A DNA stretch of 64,000 nt from Melioribacter roseus P3M-2 (GCF_000279145.1 NC_018178.1:2462001-2526000); one strand, 5' to 3'. Numbered from the stretch's first letter, positions 1 to 10,900 are shown. Notes: generated by a model not told the origin, from the sequence alone. Translations and numbers: made by a program.

Positions 1-1
1 A

Positions 2-409
2 AATAATAAAGAAATTACTTTTAAAGTAATTCAGGAAAACGGACAAGATTATATAGTCTTCAATGTAGCGCCTGACAGCGCTGAGATCTTTTTCATTAAA
101 AATAAGACGACCGAAATTAAAGACGAGTTTAAGGACGGCAATTTAAAATCCGGCAGATTGAATAATTATCCGAATCCATTTAATCTTTCAACCAATATTA
201 CATTTTCTTTGGACGAGCCTGGCGTTGTTAAACTCACGATTTACGATGTCCTTGGCAGACAGGTAGATACCGTTTCGAAAATCTATTCGGCGGCGGGGGA
301 ACATTTATTGACTTATTCAGCGAACAAATTAAGCGGCGGCGTTTACTTTTACGCATTGGATACAAGCAGGGGCAGAATCGGGGTTAACAAGATGTCGCTA
401 TTGAAATAG
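2..409 (+). CDS. C-terminal part of a secreted protein with type IX secretion sorting domain (5' end outside window)
   Basis: The frame is open from base 2 to the TAG at 407-409, so only about 135 C-terminal residues are present. The last 80 residues begin with NNYPNPFNLSTNI, continue through VKLTIYDVLGRQV and GGVYFYAL, and end in KMSLLK. This is the pattern of a Por-secretion (type IX) C-terminal sorting domain, which is removed after the protein crosses the outer membrane. The function of the exported part cannot be told because it lies upstream of the window. The internal TTG at 158 is not a credible start, since the same frame continues upstream without a stop. The sorting tail is the best taxonomic clue in the window. 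Confidence 0.85.
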   Translation, partial: NNKEITFKVIQENGQDYIVFNVAPDSAEIFFIKNKTTEIKDEFKDGNLKSGRLNNYPNPFNLSTNITFSLDEPGVVKLTIYDVLGRQVDTVSKIYSAAGEHLLTYSANKLSGGVYFYALDTSRGRIGVNKMSLLK

Positions 410-434
410 ATTTATCCAATAAATCGGAGATGCA

Positions 435-1454
435 ATGTCCCGGAAGTTATTGTTGAAAGCAGTCGAACAGGCATATTCGGACCGCAGACGGCTCGTTGCG
501 CCGTTACTCGGATTCCCCGGAATTAATTTGACGAATTCCTCGATCAAAGTAGCCCAGCAAAATTACATAGAGCATTACAAAGTGTTGAACGCTTTATATA
601 ACGAATTTCATCCCGATGCAATGTTTACGTTAATGGATTTGTCTGTGGAAGCAAACGCATTGGGTTGTTATACCCTCTTTCCGCAGGAAGAATCTGCAAC
701 GGTATTACATTCGTCTTTCGATGAAAGCAGACTGGAATTTATGAACAGTATAGAGATCGAAGGGGACTCAAGAGCCTTGAGTTATTGCGCTACGGTGAAA
801 AAAATGTCGGAAAATTTTCAGGACTCGATGACGTGCGCATATATTACCGGTCCTTATACATTGGCGGGTTTGATTTTGGGAGCCAACAAAGCTGCCGAAA
901 TGACGTTAACAAATCCGGAACTTCTGGACGATGTTTGCGGAACGGCTTACGAAAAAATTAAAACTTACGCGGAAATGTTAACCTCTTCCGGAGCGAAAGC
1001 CGTGTGCGTTCTCGAGCCGAGCGCAGTTATGCTGGGCCCTGAACAATTTATCCGTTTTTCCGCAGAATATGTAAAAAGAATAACGGAAATTTATTCAGAA
1101 TCGGACATCGCATTTATATATCATATCTGCGGAAATTCGATGCACCTGCTTGAGGCTATGTGCGACGCGGGAGTTAATGCATTGAGTCTCGATTCTCCGG
1201 AAACAGGCATGGACATCAAAAAAGCGTGCAAGTCGGCAGGGGATAATATAATTGTGATTGGCAATATTAATCCTGCCGGGAAAATTTTATACGGAACAGA
1301 CGATGAAGTATTTAATGAAACGGAAAAGCTTTTGAACGAAACGGCGGAATTTCCGAACTTCGTACTGAGCACAGGCTGCGATTTGCCTCAGGCTGTTCCC
1401 CTCGAAAATATCAGAGCTTTTATGGATGCGGGCAGGAAGTATAAATTGCCTTGA
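435..1454 (+). CDS. Uroporphyrinogen decarboxylase/MtaA-family protein (probable corrinoid-linked methyltransferase)
   Basis: A 339-residue protein of the UroD-like TIM-barrel superfamily. The motif YHICGN gives H230-x-C232, and a further cysteine lies in LSTGCDLP (C315). The H-x-C...C pattern is the zinc site of methylcobamide:thiol methyltransferases (MtaA/MtbA/CmuA type), and is not found in true heme-pathway HemE. The likely role is methyl transfer to or from a corrinoid protein, but the substrate is unknown and no corrinoid protein or activase is adjacent. The ATG at 435 has a GGAGA four bases upstream. It stands alone between the preceding secreted-protein gene and a convergent glycoside operon. 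Confidence 0.75.
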   Translation: MSRKLLLKAVEQAYSDRRRLVAPLLGFPGINLTNSSIKVAQQNYIEHYKVLNALYNEFHPDAMFTLMDLSVEANALGCYTLFPQEESATVLHSSFDESRLEFMNSIEIEGDSRALSYCATVKKMSENFQDSMTCAYITGPYTLAGLILGANKAAEMTLTNPELLDDVCGTAYEKIKTYAEMLTSSGAKAVCVLEPSAVMLGPEQFIRFSAEYVKRITEIYSESDIAFIYHICGNSMHLLEAMCDAGVNALSLDSPETGMDIKKACKSAGDNIIVIGNINPAGKILYGTDDEVFNETEKLLNETAEFPNFVLSTGCDLPQAVPLENIRAFMDAGRKYKLP

Positions 1455-1480
1455 AAAAAAAGCGGAGTTTGAAACTCCGC
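1454..1480 (-). terminator. Rho-independent terminator of the GH130 operon
   Basis: A nearly perfect inverted repeat at 1462-1480 (GCGGAGT stem arms) is preceded on the plus strand by eight A residues. Read on the minus strand this is a GC-rich hairpin followed by a run of T, just after the GH130 stop codon. It also lies directly after the convergent UroD-family gene. Confidence 0.75.
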
Positions 1481-1482
1481 CG

Positions 1483-2472
1483 TTAAAATACTTCCGAATT
1501 ATTTTTTATGTAATCGATTAACTCGTCAACCTGCGTAAAAGCAATCGCCGTATATGTGTCTGCGGCGCCGTAATAAATTGCAATTCTGCCCGTCGGAGCG
1601 TCGAACAGGGCTGCGCACGGAAATACAACGTTTGGTACAAAGCCTACGGTTTCATATTCTTTTTCCGGCGTCAGTAAATAATCTCTTGTTCGATAAAGCA
1701 CTTTTGAAGGATTGTCCAGATCCAATAGCGCTGCGCCAAAACTGTATACAAAGCCGTTGCAGGTTGTAGTTACTCCGTGATAGAATAACAGCCAGCCTTC
1801 TTTGGTTTCGATAGGAACGGGACCGGCTCCGATTTTAGTGCTTTGCCACCATCCGTTTCCTCCGCTTCCCATTACATAGCGGTGATTGCCCCAGTGGATT
1901 AAGTCGGGGCTTTCGCTTATGTAGATATTTCCGAACGGCGTATGTCCGCTGTCGCTCGGACGGCTCAGTATCATATATTTCCCGTTTATTTTACGGGGGA
2001 AGAGCACTCCGTTTCGATTATATGGCATAAACGGGTTCGGCATTCTGACAAATGTTTTGAAATCTTTGGTTCGGCCAAGACCGATTGACGCGCCGCGCAT
2101 ATCGTCGCACCAAACAATATAATATGTGTCGTCTATTTTTACTACGCGCGGATCGTAAGCGTAGCTGGTAGGATTTGGATTGCCGTTTTCGTCAACCCAA
2201 GCGATCGGGTCGGGGAAGATTTCCCAACTGATGGCGTCTTTGCTTAATCCGGCAAAGAGCGTCGCTCTGCCGTTTTTTTGATCCGCTCTGAATACGCCTG
2301 CAAAACCGTCTTCAAAAGGAACGACTGCGCTGTTGAATATTCGAGCTGCTTTAGGTATCGGATTCCAGCCGATAATCGGATTGCCGCTGTATCGCCATAT
2401 AACGTCGTTTTTGTTTTTCTTTTCTTCCCACGGAATCGCAGGCAGCGCTCCTCCTATGATTGTGTGGCTCAT
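1483..2472 (-). CDS. GH130 family beta-mannoside phosphorylase/hydrolase
   Basis: A 329-residue cytoplasmic protein, without signal peptide, with the five-bladed propeller features of glycoside hydrolase family 130: RIFNSAVVPFEDGFAGVFRA near residue 44, YDPRV around D107, NGVLFPRKINGKYMILSRP, and KIGAGPVPIETKEGWLLFYHG. Family members phosphorolyse (or in some clades hydrolyse) beta-1,4- or beta-1,2-mannosides such as mannosyl-glucose. The exact substrate cannot be set from the sequence. It is the last gene of a minus-strand operon behind a GH94 phosphorylase (13 bp gap) and a GPH symporter, which supports a phosphorolytic role in the cytoplasm on imported disaccharides. Confidence 0.88.
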   Translation of the reverse strand: MSHTIIGGALPAIPWEEKKNKNDVIWRYSGNPIIGWNPIPKAARIFNSAVVPFEDGFAGVFRADQKNGRATLFAGLSKDAISWEIFPDPIAWVDENGNPNPTSYAYDPRVVKIDDTYYIVWCDDMRGASIGLGRTKDFKTFVRMPNPFMPYNRNGVLFPRKINGKYMILSRPSDSGHTPFGNIYISESPDLIHWGNHRYVMGSGGNGWWQSTKIGAGPVPIETKEGWLLFYHGVTTTCNGFVYSFGAALLDLDNPSKVLYRTRDYLLTPEKEYETVGFVPNVVFPCAALFDAPTGRIAIYYGAADTYTAIAFTQVDELIDYIKNNSEVF

Positions 2473-2485
2473 ATGTCACCTCATT

Positions 2486-4879
2486 TTATTCTATATAAAC
2501 TGTAATTTGATTCGTTTCTTTAAGTTTTGTAATCGGTATAAAATCCGATTCTATCTTTTCTCCGTTCAAAATTATCTGCTTTACTCCGCATTCCTTTTTA
2601 TTATTGTTAAGAATTGTAATGTCGAGTAATTTTTTTCTGAAGATTCGTTTTACGGAAACCTTATTCCAATACGACGGAATACAGGGCGAAATCTTAATTC
2701 CGTAATAATCCGGCTGTAAACCGAGTATATATTGCGAAGCCGCAAAATATGCCCACGAGGCTGTTCCCGTTAACCACGGCAATCTGGAAGCTCCGTAACG
2801 AGGACTGTATTTGCTGTGAGTAAACTGGGAATAGACATACGGCTCAATCTCTCTTATTTCCGCCGTATCGTTATAACGCGCGGGCATAAATCTCTTATAG
2901 TAATCGTAAGCAATATTTCCTCTGCCTAAAATTGCTTCCGCAATTACAGCCCATCCCTGGGTATGATTGAAAATAGATGCATTTTCTTTCATACCTTTAT
3001 TAAAAACTCTCGATTTATTGACGTTCGGATCCGTATTCTCTACGGGCGGGTCGCATATTAACAAACCGTAGTCGGTTAAAAGACGATTTTTTACTGTATC
3101 CATTATTCGTATGCCTTCTTCTTGGTTCACATGGCGGCTGATAATCGACCAAGATTGAGGATTCAAGAAAATCGAAGCTTCGTCATTTTCTTTAGAGCCG
3201 AATTTAAGTCCGTCGGCGCGGTAAGCGCGCAAGAACCATTCTCCGTCCCATCCGTATTTTTTTATGTTTTCGTCCAGGTTATTCAGATGTGAAAGAGCCC
3301 ATTGCTTTTCGCTATGTTCACCCAACAGATCTGAAATTTCTATAAATGTATGAAGAGCATAGCGAAGTTGAAAAGCTACGAATACGGATTCTCCGTCGTG
3401 ACCAAGCTGCAGACAATCGTTCCAGTCGGCCGCCAGTCCGCACGGTAAACCGTGTTTGCCGCTTCTCTTAAGATTAAATTCGATAGCCCGTTTGAGATGC
3501 ATAAAGACCGTGTCTTCCCCTTCGTCGGAATAGGGGAGAATCTTATTGTAAAAACCAACGTCGCCCGTTTCTTTAACGTAAGCTGGAATAGTATTGAAAA
3601 GCCACAAGCAATCGTCGGAACGATACTCTCTTTCATCCGGGCGGGTTTCGCAGCCGGGTTTATGAGCAAACGGCTTGACTACGGGCATTGCGCCGCCTGT
3701 GGACGTCTGTCCTGTTATCATCAATTCGAGCCGTTCGCGCGCTTCGTCGGGTATCAGATGCAAAACACCCAGCATATCCTGAACGGTATCCCTGTAACCG
3801 AGACCGTCTCTTTCGCCGCTGTAAACCAAACTCGCGGCGCGCGACCAGGAATAAGTAATCATGCAGTTATAAGGATTCCAGGTATTGAACATGCTGTTGA
3901 AAAGTTCGTCCGGGGTTTCGGCTGTTAAGCCTTCTAAACGGTTATGCCAGTAGTCGACTAATTTTCGGAACTCCGCATAAACTTTATCGGGGTGAGATAA
4001 TTCCTGCAACGCTTTGCGACCTTCCTCTTCTGCTTTGCCTATTCCCATTACGACTGTAAGTTCTTTGGTCTCTCCGGGATTAAGCGCAATATCCGTTTGC
4101 AATACGCCGCAACCGTTATCTCCTACGGCAATCGAATTCGAACAGAATCCTCGTTCCAGAGCTAACGGTTTTGAATAATTGCCGTACGTACCGAGAAAAG
4201 CTTCCCGGTCGGTATCGAATCCGGTAATTTTCGAGCCGCTCAATGCAAGGAAAGTATGGCGCGCCTGATCGCTGTATTGAAAATCATCCGGTCTCGGGGG
4301 CATAAACACATTTGTACCGTGGTCGATTATATTATCAATCACGTCCATTTTAATAATAAATTGAGAGTACTGGAGATTGTTCATATCCTGCTGAATGTTC
4401 CAGTTGTTGGCATATTCAACATATGTGAATATGCGTAACTTTCTTTTTTCAGTATCCCTGTTGGTAAGTTTAAGATGCCAGTATTCATAATTCTTATTAA
4501 GCGGGACGAAATAGAGCGTCTCGGAAACGATATCGTCGTATTCCGATCTGATTACGGTATAGGCAGTGCCGTGTCTGCATTCCGATTTGAATTTCTCGAG
4601 AGGCTTGCCAACGGGCTGCCACGAAGCCGACCAGAAATCTTTCTTGTCGATATCGTAAATGTAAAAATATCTTCCCGGTTGGTCCATCGGTATTGAATTG
4701 AAACGGAGACGAGTAAATCTTCCTTGAGCTGCGGATTTATAAAAACTGTAACCGCCGGCATTGTTTGTAATTATCGCTCCGTATTCGGTAGACCCCAAAT
4801 AATTGCTCCACGACTTAGGAGTATCCGGTCGCGTTATTACGTATTCTTTTTTCCGATCGTCGAAATAACCGAATTTCAT
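2486..4879 (-). CDS. GH94 family disaccharide phosphorylase (chitobiose/cellobiose phosphorylase type)
   Basis: A 797-residue protein with the GH94 layout: an N-terminal beta-sandwich (YFDDRKKEYVITRPDTP, NNAGGYSFYKSA), a helical linker and an (alpha/alpha)6 barrel. The motif GLAADWNDCLQLG gives D488 as the expected catalytic acid. Length and N-terminal wording (ITRPDTP, SASWQPVGK, KSECRHGTAYT) resemble N,N-diacetylchitobiose phosphorylases at least as much as cellobiose phosphorylases, so I leave the substrate open. The reaction is phosphorolysis of a beta-1,4-disaccharide to a sugar-1-phosphate plus free sugar. It is the middle gene of the symporter-GH94-GH130 operon. Confidence 0.9.
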   Translation of the reverse strand: MKFGYFDDRKKEYVITRPDTPKSWSNYLGSTEYGAIITNNAGGYSFYKSAAQGRFTRLRFNSIPMDQPGRYFYIYDIDKKDFWSASWQPVGKPLEKFKSECRHGTAYTVIRSEYDDIVSETLYFVPLNKNYEYWHLKLTNRDTEKRKLRIFTYVEYANNWNIQQDMNNLQYSQFIIKMDVIDNIIDHGTNVFMPPRPDDFQYSDQARHTFLALSGSKITGFDTDREAFLGTYGNYSKPLALERGFCSNSIAVGDNGCGVLQTDIALNPGETKELTVVMGIGKAEEEGRKALQELSHPDKVYAEFRKLVDYWHNRLEGLTAETPDELFNSMFNTWNPYNCMITYSWSRAASLVYSGERDGLGYRDTVQDMLGVLHLIPDEARERLELMITGQTSTGGAMPVVKPFAHKPGCETRPDEREYRSDDCLWLFNTIPAYVKETGDVGFYNKILPYSDEGEDTVFMHLKRAIEFNLKRSGKHGLPCGLAADWNDCLQLGHDGESVFVAFQLRYALHTFIEISDLLGEHSEKQWALSHLNNLDENIKKYGWDGEWFLRAYRADGLKFGSKENDEASIFLNPQSWSIISRHVNQEEGIRIMDTVKNRLLTDYGLLICDPPVENTDPNVNKSRVFNKGMKENASIFNHTQGWAVIAEAILGRGNIAYDYYKRFMPARYNDTAEIREIEPYVYSQFTHSKYSPRYGASRLPWLTGTASWAYFAASQYILGLQPDYYGIKISPCIPSYWNKVSVKRIFRKKLLDITILNNNKKECGVKQIILNGEKIESDFIPITKLKETNQITVYIE

Positions 4880-4902
4880 AATTTTAATTCCTTTTGAATC
4901 GA

Positions 4903-6318
4903 TTAGGAAACGGCAAAATCATCTTTTCTATTTTTTCTTCTTTCTTCAAGTTCGGACGCTATATTGCTCATCGTATCTTCGTCGAGTTTATAGAACAACA
5001 TTACAATCAACGATAGTATTCCGATAAAAGCCGGTATTAAACTTACCAGAAGTCTCAAACCTTCTTTGACTGCTTCGGATTGAGCGATGTTCGCCTGATA
5101 ACCTACTAAAGTCAAAAGCCAGCCTGCGAATGCGGTTCCGAATGCCCACCCGAATTTTTGCGACATTGTCGAAGCCGAAAAGACCAGGCCCGTGGCTCGT
5201 CTTTTATTTTTCCATTCCGAATAATCGGCAGAGTCGGCATACATTGCCCAAATTAGGGGAGTAAGGGGACCGCTTGTGAGCGAATAAATTATTTGCAGAA
5301 TAAAAATCCAAGAAACGTCGCTTGGTTTAAGCGCATAAAACGCGGCGTTAGAGATTATCGAAGTAATAAATAAAATTATAAAAGCTTTTTTCTTTCCGAA
5401 CAGACTTGCAAACCACTTTGTACAAAGGACTCCGATGATTGCGGAAATCTGACCGATACCGTTGAACGCCGACGTCAATTCGACAAAACCGAGATTATAC
5501 ACCGTTCCGAATAAGTTCAATTGTTGATGTTCAACGTAGTATTTGAAATAGTGGGGAATGACGCTTATACGGGTGGCTACGAAGAGAACCATGAAGATAG
5601 TAGCCGCCAATAAAATCAGCCACGGTTTGTTGTTTATCAAATCTTTTAAGTCGTCTTTGACCGATGACTTTTGGCGGGGCGGCGGCATAACCCTTTCTTT
5701 TGTGGAAATAAAGGCAATAAAGAAAAATATTACTGCGGCGGCTCCGTATACCATCATAGTTTTTTGCCAGCCTGCAGCTTCATTGCCTCCGCCGAAATAT
5801 TGGGTCAAAGGCAAAGCCGTTACTGAAACAATCGTTCCGCTGAGATATGCGAAAACATATTTGTATGACGAAACGCTTGTCCTTTCTATTGTGTCCGGAG
5901 TAATAACTCCAAGGAGCGAAGAATAAGGAATATTAATCGCTGTGTAGAGCATCATTAACAGCATGAATGTTACGTAAGCGTAAACTAATTTACCCGTATA
6001 GCTCAAATCGGGCGTTGTAAATGTTAATACTCCTACAACGGCAAGCGGCACGGAACACCATAGCAAATACGGTCTGAATTTTCCCCAGCGCGTATTTGTT
6101 CTGTCTGCTATTATTCCCATCAAAGGGTCGTTAATACCGTCCCAAATTCTCGATACCAAAATCATTGTCCCGGCAGCTGCGGCTGTTATACCGAATACGT
6201 CGGTATAGAAGTAAAGCAGATATGCCGTTATTGTTTGCCAGAATAATACGGAAGCAAGGTCGCCGAATCCGTATCCGGCTTTTTCCCAGAAAGATAATTT
6301 CTGAACCACTTTACCCAT
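4903..6318 (-). CDS. GPH family sugar:cation symporter (MelB-like)
   Basis: A 471-residue integral membrane protein with about 12 hydrophobic segments. The N-terminus KAGYGFGDLASVLFWQ and the loop RIWDGINDPLMGIIADRTNTRWGKFRPYLLW are diagnostic of the glycoside-pentoside-hexuronide:cation symporter family. It is the first gene of the minus-strand operon, 23 bp upstream of the GH94 gene, so it probably imports the disaccharides that the two phosphorylases cleave. The start at 6318 faces a 274-bp divergent intergenic region shared with the fucosidase gene. Confidence 0.92.
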   Translation of the reverse strand: MGKVVQKLSFWEKAGYGFGDLASVLFWQTITAYLLYFYTDVFGITAAAAGTMILVSRIWDGINDPLMGIIADRTNTRWGKFRPYLLWCSVPLAVVGVLTFTTPDLSYTGKLVYAYVTFMLLMMLYTAINIPYSSLLGVITPDTIERTSVSSYKYVFAYLSGTIVSVTALPLTQYFGGGNEAAGWQKTMMVYGAAAVIFFFIAFISTKERVMPPPRQKSSVKDDLKDLINNKPWLILLAATIFMVLFVATRISVIPHYFKYYVEHQQLNLFGTVYNLGFVELTSAFNGIGQISAIIGVLCTKWFASLFGKKKAFIILFITSIISNAAFYALKPSDVSWIFILQIIYSLTSGPLTPLIWAMYADSADYSEWKNKRRATGLVFSASTMSQKFGWAFGTAFAGWLLTLVGYQANIAQSEAVKEGLRLLVSLIPAFIGILSLIVMLFYKLDEDTMSNIASELEERRKNRKDDFAVS

Positions 6319-6592
6319 AGGAATACCCCTGTAGTTTAATGATAATTTATTGATTAGCTCTCCTTTTCGATGGGTATCCTCAACTAGAAATCATATGTCT
6401 GCGGCTAATAATACTTGTCTATCTTTAATTAGAATGATGACCAAAATAAAAAGTTTTTTTATAAATAAAACTTAAAAATATAGTTATTGTTATTAGCTTT
6501 TATTAAAATAATAAAGCGTATTGAAGCTTTTGCTAATTAACTTTTTGTGAATATTTTTACGTGTATACAAAATCGAATAAAGGACGGGCGAA

Positions 6593-7897
6593 ATGAAAAC
6601 GATTAAAATTGTTCTGCTGATCTTAACGATTTTACCCACGGCTGTATTTATGCAAGTTGATTATACGCCTACGCGGGAAAATATGGCAAACCGAAACTGG
6701 TTCAGGAATGCTAAGTTCGGACTTTTTGTGCACTGGGGAATATACAGCGTACTCGGAGACGGCGAGTGGGTTATGGAACAACAGAGAATCGATAAACAGA
6801 CTTACGAAAAAGTAGCGTCGTTTTTTAATCCTACCGAATTCGACCCGAAAGAATGGGTGCGGTTGATCAAAGACGCCGGCATGAAATATATTACAATTAC
6901 AACGCGGCATCACGACGGATTTTCGATGTTCCACACAAAACAGAGCGATTGGAATATTGTCGATAAAACTCCTTATAAAAAAGATATTATAAAAATGATT
7001 GCGGATGAATGTCATAAAGAGGGAATAAAAATATTCTTCTATTATTCGCTGGTCGATTGGTATCACGAAGATTATTATCCGAGAGGCGCAACCGGACATT
7101 ACAGCGGGAGAAACAATAACGGCGACTGGAATAAATATATCGAATTCATGAAAGCGCAACTGACCGAATTGCTGACAAATTACGGCGAAATTGCCGGCGT
7201 CTGGTTCGACGGGCTGTGGGATAAAAAAGACGCCGACTGGAAAATCGGAGAAATTTACGAATTGATTCACAAGCTACAGCCTCAGTGTATGATAGGCAAT
7301 AATCATCATCATGCCCCGATAGAAGGCGAAGATTTCCAGATGTTCGAAAAAGATTTGCCCGGGCAAAATAAATCCGGTTTCAGTAAAGACGTCCAGGTAA
7401 GCAAGCTTCCGCTTGAAACATGCGAGACGATTAACAACTCCTGGGGATTTAATCTACGCGACAAAAATTATAAATCGGTTAAGACAATTGTGAATTATTT
7501 GGTGAGAGCCGCCGGCAACGACGCTAATTTTCTTCTAAACGTGGGTCCCATGCCGAACGGCAAAATACAAAAAGAATTTGCAGACACTTTGCGAAGAGTA
7601 GGAAAGTGGCTCCAAAAATACGGCGAAACAATTTATGGCGTCGGAAAAGGTCCGATTGAACCTCGCTCATGGGGCGTCAGTACGCAAAAAGGAAATAAGA
7701 TTTATATTCATATACTCGCTCCGGAAGATGAAATTCTTTTTGTGCCTCTTTTGAAGGGGAATATAAGGAAGATAAATTTATACGAGTCGAACAAGCCGCT
7801 CGATTACATCCGAAATGAATTGGGCATTTTAATAAAACTGGACAAAGACGATTTCAATCATACGGATACAATCGTTGTGATAGAAACAAAAGAATAA
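6593..7897 (+). CDS. Secreted alpha-L-fucosidase, GH29
   Basis: A 434-residue protein with an N-terminal hydrophobic signal (residues 3-20). GH29 motifs are clear: WFRNAKFGLFVHWGIYS (H47, W48), TTRHHDGFSMF (H106, H107) and AGVWFDGLWD, where D206 fits the family nucleophile. The enzyme removes fucose residues from glycans in the periplasm or outside the cell. It is divergent from the symporter-phosphorylase operon and convergent with the large sensor kinase, so all may belong to one glycan-use locus. No type IX sorting tail is present, which points to the periplasm. Confidence 0.92.
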   Translation: MKTIKIVLLILTILPTAVFMQVDYTPTRENMANRNWFRNAKFGLFVHWGIYSVLGDGEWVMEQQRIDKQTYEKVASFFNPTEFDPKEWVRLIKDAGMKYITITTRHHDGFSMFHTKQSDWNIVDKTPYKKDIIKMIADECHKEGIKIFFYYSLVDWYHEDYYPRGATGHYSGRNNNGDWNKYIEFMKAQLTELLTNYGEIAGVWFDGLWDKKDADWKIGEIYELIHKLQPQCMIGNNHHHAPIEGEDFQMFEKDLPGQNKSGFSKDVQVSKLPLETCETINNSWGFNLRDKNYKSVKTIVNYLVRAAGNDANFLLNVGPMPNGKIQKEFADTLRRVGKWLQKYGETIYGVGKGPIEPRSWGVSTQKGNKIYIHILAPEDEILFVPLLKGNIRKINLYESNKPLDYIRNELGILIKLDKDDFNHTDTIVVIETKE

Positions 7898-7914
7898 GAT
7901 TAATTTTTGTTTCT
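7882..7914. terminator. Hairpin between convergent genes (bidirectional terminator candidate)
   Basis: AGAAACAAAA at 7882-7891 is complementary to TTTTGTTTCT at 7905-7914. The stem overlaps the ends of both the fucosidase and sensor-kinase genes, which are only two bases apart. The stem is AT-rich, so strength is uncertain. Confidence 0.45.
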
Positions 7915-10900
7915 GAAAACAATAGTGAAAGTTGTGCCGACGCCTTTCTCGCTTTCCACCGAGATGTCGGCATTATTCATTTCACAATATCTTTTCACGA
8001 GCGCCAGTCCAAGACCGTTGCCTTCGAACTGTCTGGTGTATCCCCGTTGTTCCTGAGAAAAAGCCGAGAAGAGATAGGGCAAGTATTCTTTTGAGATGCC
8101 TATGCCGGTATCGGAAATTTTTAGCGTTACATCCTTATTATCATTGCGGAACGCGGTTATTTCTATTTTCCCACTGAAAGTATATTTGATTGCATTGTCG
8201 GTCAGATTAACAATAATTTGCGTTACCGAATATTCATCGGCATATATAGTCAGATCCGGGTCTTTAACGTTCAATATAAAATCGAGATTTTTCTTATTGG
8301 CTTTATGTTCGAATTCGAGAGAGAGCTCTTCCAACAAATTAGATAGATTAATATTTTTATATTTGGCTTCGTAACTTCCGGTTTGAAGCTCGGACATGTT
8401 GAGTATCAGGTCGATTGTCCTTACGATTCTGTCTCCGGCTTTATCTATCGAATCGAAACTTTCTTTAAGCGTTTCGTCGTTTCCAGTATCTACAGAATCA
8501 CGTATTAAATCGACGAAATTAAGAATCGTATTTATGGGCGATCGGATTTCATGCGACATTTGCGCCAGAAATTCACTCTTGAGTTTTTCCGAGCTTTCGG
8601 CTTTTTCTTTTGCAATCAGTAATTCTTTTTCAATTTCTTTTCGCTCGTTAATTTCTTGAAGCAATTTTTCGTTCAACAGGGTTTTCTCTTTTATCAGGGA
8701 TTCAAGTTCGTTTTGTCTTTTTCGTACCGAGTTTATCTTGATTCTGTAGCTTGCGACAATTGCAATCAGAAGAAAGAGCGCGCCCGCAAGCCTGAACCAC
8801 AAGGTCTGATAAAAAGGGGGGTGAATGATAATATTAATACTTACCCCTTCTTCATTCCAGTACCCGAAAGAGTTTGCCGCTTTTACATGAAAAGTGTATT
8901 TGCCCGGCGGTATCCTCGAAAATACGGCGTAGTTCCTGTTCCCGATATAATTCCAATCTTTATCCAGACCTTCCATTTTATAAGCGTATGAATTCTTATC
9001 GGGCGCAGAAAATTTCATTGCGGCAAATTCAATTGTAAAGACATTCTGTTTGTACGAAAGATTTATTTCCCGCAAAAATGAAATATGTTTCGGTAAAATT
9101 ATGTCGCCGTCGATTTCGTCTCCTATTTTTACGGGCGAGTTGAACAGCTCGAAATCCGTCAATACGACTTTCGGTGGAATCGTATCGATAACTATTTCTT
9201 CAGGATTAAACATAACCATTCCCTTGTTGCCGCCGAAAATAAAATCTCCCGTCGATTTAATCTTCGCGGCAGATCTAACGTAATATTCGTTACTTGGCAG
9301 CCCGTTGCTTCTGTCGAAGTTGATAAACGTATTTTTGTACGGATTGAATTTGGAAATTCCTTTGTTAGTGCTTATCCATAGATTGCCTTCGGAGTCTTCC
9401 AGAACGCTCTGAATATTATTATCCGGCAAGCCGTCCTTCTTTGTATAACTCTTAAAAGAAATATTCCCGTTAGCGTCCGTAATAATCAAGTTAATACCCT
9501 GTACGGTTGCCGCCCAGAGTCTGCCCCGGCTGTCTTCGAACAAACTCAGGACTTTATTATCGCTGATGCTGGTTGAATCATCGGGATTATGTTTGAAATG
9601 TCTGAAAGTTTTATTTTTATAGTCGAACAAGTCGAGCCCGCTTTCGTCCGTCCCGACCCATATTCTTCCTTGACTGTCCTGGAAAGCCGTCCAAAGATTA
9701 TCGCTTGCAATGCTGTTTGTAACTTTAGGATCATGTCTGAAGATAGTCAACCTGTTTTTTCCTTTATCATAAATATTTAAGCCGCCGCTGTATGTGGCAA
9801 AAAGAATTTCGCCGGTATTTATCTGAGAAATTGAGAATGCAAGATAGCTGCTTAAAAACGGAGTGGTATAATTAATAAAATTGTTTTTACCGGGATTATA
9901 TTTCGATACTCCCAAGTCGGTTGATATCCAGATATCGCCTTCTCTGTCCTGATAAATCGTCCTGATTCTGTTATCCATCAAAGAATTGGCGTCGTTGGCA
10001 TTGTGTACGAATTTAACGTAGCTTTTATGCGACGGATTAAGCCTGTAAACTCCATTGCCGTATGTGCCTATCCATAAATACCCTCTGTTGTCTTCGAGTA
10101 TCGAGTAAATCATAACGGGATTTCCGCCGGATTTTTCATTTTCCGGCAGGGTCAAAAATCGGAAACGCGATTTTTTGAAATCGAGCTTATTGACGCCTCC
10201 GCCGTTAGTCCCAATCCATATTATACCTTCATTATCCTTACAGAGAGAATATACATTGTTGCTGTTGAGACTGTGCGGATTATTATGTTGGTAATGATAA
10301 TGAGTGAATTTTTTCGACGATTTGTCGAATTTATATAATCCGTTGATGTTTGTGGCAATCCATAAATTATTGTCGTTATCTTCTGTGATAGCTCTGATTG
10401 TTTTATCGGCGCTTTGCTCTGTATATGGATTGTTATAACGTATAAAGTTATTCTCGGACTCGGAATATTTATTTAAACCTTCGCTGGTACCGATCCAGAG
10501 CCGTCCCGTCTTATCTACGAAAAGCGCATTGACAAAATTACCTTCGAGACTCCGTTCATCGTCGGGAATGTTGAAATAAAATTCCGAGCTGTTGTTTCGC
10601 GGATTATATTTTATCAGTCCGTTCCATGTTCCTAACCAGATAAATCCCGAGCTGTCTTCCGCCATCGAGGTAATATATTCCGAGCGTTCGTATTTGTGAA
10701 ACGGAATGATTTGCGTGTAGTCGATAAAACGATCGGTTTCGAAATCGTATCTGCACAAACCTTCTTCTGTTCCGATCCACAGTCGCTCTTTGGAGTCGTA
10801 TAACAAAGCCCGTACTCGGTTTGAAATAAGCGAGTTGCTGCTTCTGTCTTCTTTACGGTAGCGTTTAAACTTATCCAGAGAACGACTATAGCGATTGAGT

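Noticed and set aside
6403-6413. GGCTAATAATA, similar to the motility dyad, between the symporter and fucosidase genes
   Set aside because: The right arm is missing and no GG-N10-G element occurs about 60 bp further on, so it is probably chance.
6632-7270. 212-codon open frame on the minus strand inside the fucosidase gene
   Set aside because: It is the complement of a clear GH29 coding region and shows no family features.
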